Counted from the first letter of the stretch, positions 35,428 to 46,194 are shown. The stretch is DNA of 64,000 bases from Capra hircus (GCF_001704415.2 NW_017189752.1:186001-250000), one strand, 5' to 3'. Numbers and translations are program-made. Notes: generated by a model not told the origin, from the letters alone.

Positions 35428-36804
35428 CAATATGTCAGCAAATTTGGAAAACTCAGCAGTAGCCATAGGACTGGAAAAGGTCTGTTTTCATTCCAATCCC
35501 AAAGAAAGGCAATGCCAAAAAATGTTCAAACTACCGCACAATTGCACTCATCTCACACGCCAGCAAAGTAATGCTTGAAATTCTCCAACCCAGGCTTCAA
35601 CAGTATGTGAAATGTAAAGTCCCAGATACTCAACCTGGATTTAGAAAAGGCAGAGGAACCAGAGATTAAATTGCCAGCATCTATTGGATCACTGAAAAAG
35701 CAAGAGAATTCCAGAAAAACATCTATTTCTCCTTTATTGATTACGCCAAAGCCTTGGACTGTGTAGATCACAACAAACTGTGGAAAATAAAGAGATTGGA
35801 ATACCAAACGACCTTACCTGCCTCCTGAGAAATCTATATGCAGGTCAGGAAGCAACAGTTAGAACTGGACATGGAACAACAGACTGATCCCAAATTGAGA
35901 AAGGAGTACGTCAGGCTTTATATTGTCACCCTGCTTATTTAACTTATATGCAGAGTACATCTTGAGAAATGCTGGGCTGGAAGAAGCATAAGCTGGAATC
36001 AAGATTGCCAAGAGAAATATCAATAACCTCAGATATGCAGATTATAGCACCCTTATAGCAGAAGGTGAAAAAGAACTAAAGAGCCTCTTGATGAAAGTAA
36101 AAGAGGAGAGTGAAAAAGCTGGCCTAAAACTCAGCATTCAGAAAACGAAGATCATGGCATATGGGCCTATCACTTAATGGGGAAGCAATGGAAACAGTGA
36201 CAGACTTTATTTTGGGGGGCTCCAAAATCGCTCCAGATGGTGACTGCAGCCATGAAATTAAAAGACACTTGCTCCTTGGAAGAAAAGCTATGACCAACCT
36301 AGACAGCATATTAAAAAGCAGAGACATTGCTTCATCATCAAAGGTCCATCTAGTCAAAGCCATGGTTTTTCCAGTAGTCATGTATGGATGTGAGAGTTGG
36401 ACCATAAAGAAGACTAATTGCTGAAGAATTGATGCTTTTGAGCTGCGGTGTTGGAGAAGACTCTTGAGAGTCCCTTGGACTGCAAGGAGATCCAACTAGT
36501 CAATCCTAAAGTAAATCAGTCCTGAATATTCCTTGGAAGGACTGATGCTGAAGCTGAAACTCCAGTACTTTGGCCACCTGATGGGAAGAACTGACTCATT
36601 GGAAAAGACCCTGATGCTGGGAAAGAGGGAAGGCAGGAGGAGAAGGGGACGACAGAGGATGAGATGGTTGGATGGCATCACCAACTCGATGGACATGACT
36701 TTGAGCAAGCTCTGGGAGTTGGTGATGGACAGGGAAGCCTGGTGTGCTGCAGTCCATGGGGATGCAAAGAGTCAGACATGACTGAGTGAACTGAACTGAG
36801 CTCA
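35428..36804 (+). mobile_element. BovB LINE, 5'-truncated, decayed
   Basis: Sense copy from ATATGTCAGCAAATTTGGAA through the RT region to the GACTGAGTGAACTGAACTGA tail. Frames are broken by stops and indels; the longest clean piece is 36161-36424. It covers nearly the same part of BovB as the antisense copy at 33876-35193. Confidence 0.92.
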
Positions 36805-37187
36805 AGGTTTGGGATAAAGTTACCTTCGGGCAGAACCAGGTGTTGCCATGACAACATGGGATTAGAGAAAAGAAAAAAGTCTGCCACTTGCAGTTTTAGT
36901 TCCTCCTGCTGCTTGGGGACCTCTGGCCTGCCTACAGAGGCTATTGACACTTTCAGTATGATGACAGATAATTCCTATTTTCTTCTTGCTACTTTTCCGA
37001 ATTTTCCAAGATTTTTTTTGCAAGTTGGGTGGTAAGTTGTATTTTTGAAAAATGGTACAATATTTCTGATTTTGAATGCTCTTCTAGAGCCTTGCCATTC
37101 CCTTTAAAAGTAATGGAATTTCCTTCCCTCCCCTTGAACCTGAGCGGCGTTTTTGTGACTTCCTCAATGAAAGTAATGTGGCCAGGG

Positions 37188-37505
37188 GAATTCCCTGAAG
37201 TTCCATTGGTTAGAGGGGCTTTGCAGGTGGCTCAGTGGTAAAGAATCCGTCTCCCAATGCAGGAGATGTGGGTTCGATCTCTAGGTCGTGAAGATCCCAT
37301 GGAGAAGGAAATGGCAATCCACTCTAGTATTCTTGCCTAGAGAATCCCACAGGCAGAGGAGCCTGGCAAGCTACAGTCCATGGGGTCGCAAAAGAATTGG
37401 ATATGACTTAGCAACTGAACAACAACAACAACAACCAGTGGTTAGGACTTGGTACTTTCACTGCTGGGGCCTGGGTTCAGTTCCTGGCCAGGGAACTATG
37501 CAAAG
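37188..37505 (+). repeat. CHR SINE interrupted by Bov-tA
   Basis: GGGAATTCCCTGAAGTTCCA (CHR head) breaks at 37213 and resumes at 37435 with CCAGTGGTTAGGACTTGG. Confidence 0.85.
37214..37434 (+). repeat. Bov-tA SINE in CHR, imperfect 11-bp TSD
   Basis: GGGGCTTTGCAGGTGGCTCA head, (ACA)n-rich tail; flanks CCATTGGTTAG at 37203-37213 and CCAGTGGTTAG at 37435-37445. Confidence 0.92.
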
Positions 37506-37511
37506 TTACCA

Positions 37512-38699
37512 CCTCCTTCTGAGTCCCCTAAAAGGCCCCCAGTTAGATCTACAGATTAGATCATATCTATTTCCCTTTTCCGCTTATGTCTGATTGTCAT
37601 GGCCATGCCATGCTCTATCAAAAAGTTTAAAGTTGCAGTTGTTCTCCAGAGTGACTTTTTGTTTCAACCATTATTGCCCGGAGTTGTTGCTTGTTTAGAG
37701 ATTTGGTTAAGCTTCAGGTAACATGAACTTCTTTATAATAGAACATCCAAGTGTCTGGAGTTCTTTGCTCTGCTGCCGGTTAGGTTTTTCTTACAGGGGC
37801 TCCCTGTGGTGAGTTAACAGCCTGCCGCCTTCTTTTTTCCCATTAGAGATTTTCTTTACCGCATATAATACAAGGCTATTACCATCTTGTTTTTGTAAAA
37901 GTGAGAATGAAATCTTTGCTTTCTAACTTTATGCCTTCCCTTTTCTTATTGGTTGCTACTGACTTCTGCAGTATTCTTTGCTGGGCACTCATCAGTGGGT
38001 ATAGTTTTCAGCTTGGCATGGCTCAAACCGCAAACTTCTAAAGTTTTAAAAGCAGCTAAGTTGCGCTGTCAATAAATCCATTACTATGGCCACTTTACTG
38101 TGTGTAGGGTGATTACTCCACTTTGCCCGTAGCGACTTCTCAATGGATCAAAATGCAGTTTTGTCAGGTCATGGGTGAGTCCTCCAGATATAAAAATACA
38201 TAAAGCAGTGAGAGAAGCTTGTGCTCAAATAGTTTAATAACTACCCTTCCCTTCTTTAACCATCTTATGCTGGCACTTTTGTGGTCTCCACCTTATAATT
38301 CACATTGCCATGCTGTTTGCCAAAGTAATTTTAATTTAGTGCTTATTCCTCCTGTCTTTGTAAGAGTGTATGATTTTTCTTGCTAACTGGGGGTGAGTGT
38401 TGGTCCTGCTGCAGAGTGTTTTCTCTGGGTCGAATGAGTTCCTATGTGATCTGTAAATCAGGTTCTAATGGCAGTATAACTGCAGGAGATGTCTTGGTTT
38501 ATTTGCAATTGTTTTCCAGATGAGGGGAGCCAGGGTGATGGGAGCGGAATTGTTATCTTAGGCAGAGAGGAAGAAACACGCAGCTTTGCTACTGCCCTGG
38601 CAGCAGGCGCCCTTTTGACTGGATTTTAAGGAAAATTAGAAGTGAGTGCCTGCACTCAGGGCAGCTTGCCCAGGGCAGTGTGCCTCCAGCCTGGCATGG
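37512..38699. other. Leader intron, low-repeat stretch
   Basis: About 1.2 kb of AT-rich sequence with no recognised element, one of the longer clean stretches in this intron. Confidence 0.4.
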
Positions 38700-38701
38700 C
38701 T

Positions 38702-39056
38702 CTTGGCTTGTCTTAGTCTGTTCGGGCAGCTATAACAAAATACCACAGGCTGGGTAGCTTATAAACAACAGATATTTATTCCTCACAGTGCTGCAGGCTG
38801 GAAGTCTGAGATCAGGCTGCCAGCATGGTTGACTGAGGGCTCTTCTCCCAGTCACAGATTTCTTGTGTACTTATGCGGTGGAAGGGGCCAGTGTGCTCCC
38901 TGGGGCCTCTTTTATATGAGCACTAATCCCATTTATGAGGACTCTGCCCTTAGCATCCAATCACTTCCCAAAGATCCCACCTTCTAATACTATCCATTGT
39001 GGATTAGGGTTTCAACGTATGATTTGGGATTGGGGCACAAACATTCAGACCATAGA
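38702..39056 (-). mobile_element. MLT1-type MaLR LTR
   Basis: CTTAGTCTGTTCGGGCAGCT to CACAAACATTCAGACCATAG, minus strand. Solo LTR. Confidence 0.8.
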
Positions 39057-39114
39057 ATGACTCTCCCACCAGTTAAGTCTCACCAGCATTTTCACTCTCC
39101 CATTGCTGCTCCTG

Positions 39115-39630
39115 GTGGTGGTGTCTTTCAGTCACTCAGTCATGTCTCACTCTTCGCAGCCCCATGGACTCCAGTACGCCAGGCTTCCCTGTCCTTTACC
39201 ATCTCCCGAAGTTTGCTTAAAGTCATGTCTGTTGAGTCGGTGATGCTATCCAGCCATCTCACCCTCTGTCGTCCCCCTTCTCCTCCTGCCCTCAATCTTT
39301 CCCAGCATCAGGGTCTTTCCCAGCGAGTCAGTTCTTTGCATCAGGTGGCCAAAGTATTGGAGATTCAGCTTTAGCATCAGTCCTTCCACAGAATACTCAG
39401 AGTTGATTTCTTTTAGGATTGACTAGTTTGATTTCCTTGCTGTCTAAGAGACTCTCAAGAGTTTTCTCCTATATCACAGTTCAGAACCATCAGTTCTTCG
39501 GCATTCAGCCTTCTTTATATTCAGCCTGAATATTACATTCAGCCTTCTATATATATAAATTCTATATACTCACATCTGTACACGATTATTGGAAAAACCA
39601 TAGCTTTGACTTGACAGACCTTTGTAGGTC
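39115..39630 (-). repeat. BovB 3'-end fragment
   Basis: GTGGTGTCTTTCAGTCACTC to CTTGACTTGACAGACCTTTG, with a short internal duplication of an ATTCAGCCT motif around 39500-39550. Confidence 0.9.
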
Positions 39631-40291
39631 TTGGCTATCCACACTACAGCCCCAGAGGCTGCCTGCCTGCATGGTCCACTTTATCTCCTAGGGGAGCTGG
39701 TTACTGGTTTGATTACAGTGCTTTGGTTTTGAGTGATAGGCCTCAACCCTATTCCCTTCCACTCCACCACCTCTCTCATTTTGATGACCTGCTTTTGCAG
39801 AATGTGAGGTTTTCCAGAAATGTGTATAGTCGACTGTCAGTATAACTGGCTCCGTATTTGTGAATTTGCCTTCTCACTAAAATGTATTTGTAAGCCCCAG
39901 AGCACTCAATACTTGTGGTGCTGGCCCAGTCATTTGCTGAGTGCACATGGTGAGCTGCCAGAAATGTGTGATCCTTGCTGAGGTTGGAGAAGGTGGTGCT
40001 CAGCCATCTTGTTTTAGTTCCCAGACCAGAAACAAGTGTCCTTTTCACAATTTGTTTAGTGCCATATTTTTCCCATTTTTGTTCCTTTTTTTTTTTTTTA
40101 CTGGTAATTTCATTGTTTCCAACAGCCCTGAGATTCAGGGCAGGAGGGCCTGTAGTGTTTCTGAGCCTGAGAAGGCTACGCTATGCCTTAAGGAGAAAAT
40201 ACGTGTGTTAGACAAGCTTCCTGCAGCATGAGTGACAGTGCTGTTGTTGTGAGTTCAATGTGAATGAGTCAACAATATATATTTGATATTT

Positions 40292-40507
40292 TTGCTGTCG
40301 TTGTTTAGTTGCTAAGTTGTGTGTGACTCTTTTGCAACCCCATGAACTGTAGCTCACCAGGCTCCTCTGTCCATGGGATTTCCCAGGCAAGAAGACTGCA
40401 GTGATTTGCCATTTCCTTCTTTAGGGTATTTTCTCAACTTAGAGATTGAACCCACACCTCCTGTATTGGTGGGTGGATTCTTTACTACTGAGCCATCTGG
40501 GAAGTCC
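40292..40507 (-). repeat. Bov-tA SINE
   Basis: GCTGTCGTTGTTTAGTTGCT to CTGAGCCATCTGGGAAGTCC. Confidence 0.9.
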
Positions 40508-40705
40508 ATATGTATCTGATAAGGTGTCTTTAAAAGGAAACACAAAATAAAGTTATATATTGATGTTGTGACTAAAGGCTTCAAGTAACCTAACCTTACA
40601 ATTCTCTTAGGGACCGTGCTTCAGTACTCACGAATTCAGTGGCCATGGTGACTTTATAGCACATAACTGCCTCAAATAATAAGTAATTAATATTTGGGTT
40701 TCCCA

Positions 40706-40916
40706 AAGTGAAAGTGAAGTTGCTCAGTCGTGTCCGACTCTTTGTGACCCCATGGACTGTAGCCTACCAAGATCCTCCGTCCATGGGACTTTCCAGGCAA
40801 GAGTACTCGAGTGAGTTACCATTTCCTTCTCCAGGAGATCTTCCTGACCCAGGGATTGAACCCGGGTCTCCCACATTGTAGGCAGATGCTTTACCATCTG
40901 AGCCACCAGGGAAGAT
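40706..40916 (-). repeat. Bov-tA SINE
   Basis: AAAGTGAAAGTGAAGTTGCT to TCTGAGCCACCAGGGAAG. Confidence 0.92.
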
Positions 40917-41231
40917 ATGTTGAAACCTAATCCCTAGTATGATAATATTAGGAGGAGGGACCTTTGGAAGGTGATGAGGTCATGAAGATGCGGCCCTCCT
41001 GGATGGGGTTAGTGCCCTTATGAAAGAGACCCAGAGACCTCCATCACATGAAGACACAGTGAGTAGACGGCCACATGAACTAGGAAGTGGATTCTCAGCA
41101 GGCACTAAATCTGTTAGTGCTTTGATCTTGGACTTTCCAGCCTCTGAAACTGTGAGAAATAAATGTATGTTGTTGATAAGCCAACCAGTCTGTGGTATTT
41201 TTTGTTACAGCAGTCGATGCTGACTAAGACA
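40917..41231 (+). mobile_element. MLT1-type MaLR LTR just upstream of CLCN4 coding exon 1
   Basis: ATGTTGAAACCTAATCCCTA to GCAGTCGATGCTGACTAAGA, sense strand. It carries an AATAAA at 41158-41163 and ends about 135 bases before the exon acceptor. Solo LTR. Confidence 0.82.
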
Positions 41232-41367
41232 GACTCTTTTCATCACAGCAGAACCACTTATGCTGAAATGAGTCTTTCTGGTACCAGAAAATAGAGCACA
41301 TAGACTGTCCTTCCAGGACTGTGCAGATGCCCTGCTTTCATTTCTAACCACAGATTTTCTCTTCCAG

Positions 41368-41378
41368 ATGTAAGTAGC
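41368..41378 (+). promoter_or_regulatory. CLCN4: CLCN4 leader end: acceptor and minimal start-stop uORF
   Basis: The acceptor TCTCTTCCAG ends at 41367. The first six exon bases are ATGTAA, a start codon followed directly by a stop, ending five bases before the CLCN4 initiator at 41379. The arrangement holds if the exon begins at 41368, the best acceptor by sequence. The main start has G at +4 but a weak -3 (T). Confidence 0.6.
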
Positions 41379-41522
41379 ATGGTCAATACAGGAGTGATCA
41401 GTAGTTCTGGAAACCTGATGGATTTCCTCGACGAGCCATTCCCCGATGTGGGGACATATGAGGACTTCCACACCATCGATTGGCTGAGGGAAAAATCACG
41501 GGACACCGACAGACACAGGAAG
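41379..41522 (+). CDS. CLCN4: CLCN4 coding exon 1: ClC-4 residues 1-48, cytosolic N-terminus
   Basis: Encodes the first 48 residues of the ClC-4 exchanger, the acidic cytosolic tail with LMDFLDEPFPDVGTYEDF at residues 13-30 and TIDWLREK at 32-39, strongly conserved in ClC-3/4/5. The ATG at 41379 is the start because it yields the ClC-4-specific N-terminus and lies 11 bases after the acceptor. Residues 4-10 (TGVISSS) are the variable part of the protein. The donor is AAG|GTCTGT, which has C and T at +3/+4 and keeps only G at +5, so it is weaker than the other CLCN4 donors here. The exon ends in phase 0. An N-terminal signal affecting ER retention of ClC-4 has been reported for this part of the protein; no signal peptide is present or expected. 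Confidence 0.97.
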
Positions 41523-41739
41523 GTCTGTGCTGTTCATAAAGCTACATTGAGGGGAATCCCTTCAGAGGGCTTAGTCATGCTTTCAGCAGATAGTTACCAA
41601 GCTAGTACTTGGATTCATGCGTCATGTTCTAAGGCAGGGTCTAGAGAAGAGAAGGAAGTGATGTGAACAGATACTTATAGTACCAGGTGCTTTGGGTGGG
41701 AGGCTGTGTCATACCAAGGTGTGGTGTGGAGGGCGAGGA

Positions 41740-41975
41740 GGGGGCTCTGGAACCAGATAGATGGAGTACATCCTGACCATGCCACCTTCAGACTGGGTCA
41801 CTTTTGGGGTGCTATTTCTGGACCTTGTCTTCTCATTTGCAAGGATGAAGTTAATTATACCTATAGATAAATGAGGCTATATGTGTATGAAAGCACATAT
41901 TACAGCACCTGGCATCTCGCTGGCATCAAGATGCATTTTAATGGACTCCAATAAAGTTGTGTATCAAGTGCTGTG
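41740..41975 (+). repeat. MIR SINE
   Basis: TCTCATTTGCAAGGATGAAG and TATTACAGCACCTGGCATC. Confidence 0.65.
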
Positions 41976-43043
41976 GGATCATTTAGGAGGGGCCGTGAAG
42001 GAGGGACTTTTTAGTGCGGGTGGCATTTCAATGGCGTGTTGATGGATGAGTAAGTGTGCTAGGCAGAGGAAGGGGAAAGGGTCCTAATCAGGAGCTGCCC
42101 TTTTTTAGGTCACAGGAACATGAAAGACTGCACATTAAGGCAGTTTAAGGAGCTCTGAGGTCTGGTGGCAGATTCAAGGAAGGAGAGGACTGGAGATGAG
42201 TTTGGGTGCATGGGCAATGGGGCCACGTTGGGAATGACTGAGTAGAAGAGTTGACATTTCCTTTTGATGGCCACAAGAGAGATGTTCCACCAGGGGGCAA
42301 ACAGGAAGGTTGGAAATGAGTTCAGGAGAAAGGAAGACGATCTGACAAGAGTGCCAACGAAGAGAGGCTTGGGGTCACGATCCTTCACAGGAGCCATTGG
42401 CAGGATGGAGGGCAGTACTGGGGTCAGGATGATGGCCTGGCTGTGGTCAGAAGCGGGTGAGGCCTTGGATGACGAGATGGGAGAAAGGCAGAGCAGCAGA
42501 TTTTAGGGGGAGGCCACTGAGTTGTGTTTTAGCTGCTGTGAGTTTGAGCTGTTTGTCCAGCCTGCATCCCTGTACCGTTCAAGGGCATGGTCAGGATTGT
42601 GGTGGAGAATGAGGTGTCCTTGGCATGTGAGTAGGTGCTGAAGCTTTAGAAGTGGTCCAGGTGGCCTGGGTCTGGAGAGGGAGAGATCAGGAGTGTTGCC
42701 AGGATTTAGTGGGTTCCGTGGGAGGGGCTGGGGACCAGGGATGGATGCTTAGGTGAAGGAGGGCAACCAGCAGAGTGGCTGTAAATGAAAGGGGGAGAGA
42801 GTGACGAGGATGGAGCACCTTCCACCGAGAAGTCAGGTCAGAGATGCAGCAGCCACAAAGGTGAGAACAGCTCAGAGAGTCTGAATGAGCCGCCATATCC
42901 AGAGTGAGCCCGAGTCACACCACGTTACACAGTGGCAGGGAAGGGAGGCTGAGAGATGTGTAGGGAGTGAGGTCCCACAGACACTGATGCAGGTGATTGG
43001 CTCTGACCTGGAGGAATGGAGGCGAGGGGGCAGCCTTCCGTCT
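41976..43043. other. CLCN4 intron 1 (coding), unassigned
   Basis: No repeat I can name with confidence; no gene. Confidence 0.4.
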
Positions 43044-43266
43044 GGAACAGGGGTGGCACACTGTGGCCTGTGGGCAAATCTAGCACTTCGCCTGTTCCCA
43101 GAAGTCCCACTGCCTTGGCACACAGCCGCGCCTGCGCGTACTCTTTATGGCTCTTTTTGTGTGACAACCGCAGACTCCAGTAGTTGCCACGGAGACCATC
43201 TGACCTTCCAAGCTGAAAATATTGACTTTCTGTCTGTTTATAGGAAATGTTTGCCAGCCCTTGCTC
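43044..43266 (+). repeat. hAT-like non-autonomous DNA transposon
   Basis: Ends are near-inverted: CAGGGGTGGCACACTG and TTGCCAGCCCTTG; internal CACAGCCGCGCCTGCGCGTA. Confidence 0.6.
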
Positions 43267-43424
43267 TTAAGGGTGTAGGGAATGATGATCTCAGGGATGT
43301 AGGATTCTGTTAACACAGGGAGGGAAAAGGGGGCTCCTACAGTGTCTGTAGACCTAACCATCTGCCTGGAAAATGTGGTCCATGCTGCCTCATTCAGCGT
43401 TCTTGCTGTTGGTTAAAACCACAA

Positions 43425-44215
43425 CAGGTTGTCACCTCATACAGGTCAGAATGGCCATCATCGAAAAGTCCACAAATAATAAATGCTGGAGAGAGAGTCT
43501 GCAAATAATAAATGCGGAGAAAAAGGAACTTTCCTAGACCATTGGTGGGAAGGTCAGTTGGTATAGCACTATGGAGAACAGTATGGAGGTTCCTTAAAAA
43601 CTAAAAATAGTGTTATCATGTGATTCAACAATCCCACTCCTGAGCATATTAGAGAAAACTCTTAACTGTTTACATGTAAGACATGGAAGCAACCTAAATG
43701 TCCATCGGCAGAGGAATGGATAAAGAAGGTGTGGTGTATGCATACAGTGGAGTACTGTCCAGCCGTGAAGAGTGAACGGAATAATGCCTTTTGCAGCAAC
43801 ATGGATTCAACTAGAGATTACCATACTAAGTGAAGTAAGTCAGACAGAGAAAGACAAATATGATATCGCTTATATGTGGAGTCTAAAATATACAAATAAA
43901 CTTAACAAATGAACTTATTTACAAAACAAAAACATTCCCAGACATAGAAAACAAACTTACGGTTACCATAGGGGAAAGAAGGGAGGAGGTAAATTAGAAG
44001 TTTGGGATTGACAGATATGTACTACTACATATAAAATAGATAACAACAAGGTCGTACTGTATAGTGCAGGAAACTATATTTAATATCTTGTAATAACCTA
44101 TAGTGGAAAAGAATCTGAAAAAGAAGATATATAAAAAAACTGACTCACTTTGTGGTATACCTGAAATTAACACATCATTGCAAATCAACTATACTTCAAT
44201 AAAAAAGTTAAACAC
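43425..44215 (+). repeat. L1 3' end
   Basis: Sense end of ORF2 and 3' UTR (GAATGGATAAAGAAGGTGTG; AGTGAAGTAAGTCAGACAGA; CAACTATACTTCAATAAAAA), finishing at its A-rich tail. ORF2 frame is broken. Confidence 0.88.
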
Positions 44216-44249
44216 TTTAGAAAAAAGATGTCCAAAAGTCCATAGCTGT

Positions 44250-44251
<2 letters not shown>

Positions 44252-44289
<38 letters not shown>
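44252..44289 (+). repeat. (CA)n microsatellite
   Basis: About 18 CA units, uninterrupted. Confidence 0.95.
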
Positions 44290-44292
<3 letters not shown>

Positions 44293-44775
44293 TTCTTATG
44301 CTTGCAATGTACCAGTTAAATAAAATGTATTTGACCAGGATATCCTTGCTATTAACATGTAGCCTGGGAAACCAAAGAAGGAAATGAAATCTTTGTTGAA
44401 GAGGGTCTTTTGTGAACAGGCCTTACAACATAAGTTGAAATAGTGATTCGTATTGAAAATGCTGACACCGAAGTGATGTCTCCCTTCAGAATGACTTTGG
44501 AATAATCAGGGATCCAGTCATGCTTAGTAAGGTTTTTTTAAGTGATTTTTTTTGGATTCTGATTCTTTGGAGATCGTCATCTTCATAGCTCTGTGAATGA
44601 GAAAGCCCATTTGACCATCATGCTCGGTAACTGAAAGAATCACCTAAGTGGCCATCTAGTTGCTTAATTACATTTGTTTTCTCAGTCACCCTGTTTCCTG
44701 AGGAAACAGTTGCAGAAAAGGAAGTTTGAATTGGAACGTGTATCCACATCAGCTCTGATGTTTTTTTATTTCTAG

Positions 44776-44875
44776 ATAACCAGCAAAAGCAAGGAGTCCA
44801 TATGGGAGTTCATCAAGAGTTTGCTGGATGCCTGGTCGGGATGGGCAGTCATGCTGCTCATCGGCCTGCTGGCAG
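44776..44875 (+). CDS. CLCN4: CLCN4 coding exon 2: residues 49-81, start of membrane helix B
   Basis: Acceptor TTATTTCTAG ends at 44775; donor GCAG|GTACGT at 44876. The exon adds a basic/serine linker (ITSKSKES) and then an amphipathic segment and hydrophobic run (residues about 57-81, AWSGWAVMLLIGLLA), the beginning of the first membrane helix of the ClC fold. It is 100 nt long and leaves one base for a split glycine codon (residue 82). It lies 3.25 kb from exon 1, the intron holding MIR, hAT-like and L1 remnants and a CA repeat. Confidence 0.97.
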
Positions 44876-45033
44876 GTACGTGCTGTTTCTCTTGTACTTC
44901 ACGCCAGGAGTTTGTGGCTTGAAATATCTTAGAGCAAAATACATGACTTACCAATCTATCATCAGTGAAGCAAGGAGACCCCAAGGCATGAGTGGACCAG
45001 GTACAGTCATTGGAGAGCGGCGCCAGGAGAGCT

Positions 45034-45242
45034 GTACTTCCCTGGTAGCTCAGCGGTAAAGAATCTACTGGCCAGTGCAAGACACACGGGTTCGATCCCT
45101 AGATCGGGAAGATCCCCTGGAGAAGGGAATGGCAACCCACTCCCGTATTTTTGCCTGGAGAATCCCACGGACAGAGGAGCCTGGCGGGCTACAGTCCATG
45201 GGGTCACAAAAGTTGAACGTGACTGAGTGACCAAAAGCACAC
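45034..45242 (+). repeat. Bov-tA SINE, intact B box
   Basis: GTACTTCCCTGGTAGCTCAG head, GGTTCGATCCC, tail AACGTGACTGAGTGACCAAA. Confidence 0.92.
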
Positions 45243-46194
45243 ACTTCACATTCTGTAGGACTTGGCTATGGAGCAGGCTAGAAAGGATGGGAACATTTTG
45301 CTCTCTAAAACATCCTGTGAGAATGAACTTGACTAACAGTGGCAGGCCCTGGGATGAACATTGAGAGACGCTCCCAGTAACACGAGACGCTGCAGGGTCT
45401 GAGAGAGGCCTGGGAGAGGTGCCTCCAGTCCTTGGGTTGTTCTGACCCTTCTTCATTTTTATAATCCCAACACCATGTTTGTGACCCATCAGTGTTTTCA
45501 GAGCAAATGAACGTGTGTCTGGAGGGGATGCCTCCCCTTTTAATCGCAAACACTCCAGCCCTCCATGGAAATTGTTTCCTGAAATTTCCTTACTCTTAGG
45601 AGGCTGTGAAGGTTAATGTCAAAGAGGAAAAATGATCAAGTTAAAGAAATTTCCTTAAGAAAACCCTCTGCCTGTAGTAACATCATAGTTATGGTTATAG
45701 GACTGATCAGAGAGTGACTGTGATATGGGTCCAGTGTAGTTACTTGCTGTCTGACAGCACTCCCATGGGGCACAGAGTGAAATTTTGATTGGAGGACTCT
45801 GATTTCTGGCCACCTCTCATTTGTTACATCTACAGTGATTGGAGGGGCTTGGTTGCCAGGGTGGGTCATAAAGGGCCCAGAAAAGTGCTGAAGTGGCAGT
45901 GCTCTCCCTCCAGTCACAGCAGCTGTGCATTCGCCCCATCCTACCCTTCTGCTCTCCATGGATATTGGTAGCAGTTCATAGATATACAACATTTTGCCAC
46001 CCCTTTGTTTGACTGCTAATGTGAAGACCTTTAAAGGAAGGCAGAGAAGTAGTTTGCTGTGAATTTTGATGTCTTTGTTTAGAATAGATTTATAAAACTC
46101 TACCCAGGGTTATTTTTGGTTCCTGGAAAGGAGAGATGGACGTGGGAAATGGAGTCCGAGTAGATGTTCTGGCCTAGATTTATTAACTGATCCA
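45243..46194. other. CLCN4 intron 2, unassigned
   Basis: The 180-codon minus-strand frame at 45007-45549 reads through the Bov-tA copy and is not a gene. Nothing else seen. Confidence 0.5.

Larger units (their letters stand above)
33245..36960 (-). mobile_element. Probable ruminant ERV LTR broken up by three BovB pieces
   Basis: LTR-like segments at about 33245-33404, 33777-33875, 35195-35427 and 36806-36960 seem to belong to one minus-strand LTR. It reads from a TGTCAATAGCC start near 36950 to an R-U5-like end with AATAAA (TTTATT at 33380-33385) and CCGGAGGCCAAGAATCC. No viral genes are present. The family name and continuity across insertions are inferred by eye. Confidence 0.55.

Noticed and set aside
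41158..41163. A true CLCN4 poly(A) site
   Set aside because: The AATAAA is part of the MLT1 LTR consensus; no downstream GU-rich element was convincing. Kept only as a possibility in the findings.
41375..41378. Alternative acceptor AG just before the CLCN4 ATG (GTAG|C)
   Set aside because: It lacks a polypyrimidine tract of its own, and the AG at 41366-41367 directly after TTTTCTCTTCC is far stronger.
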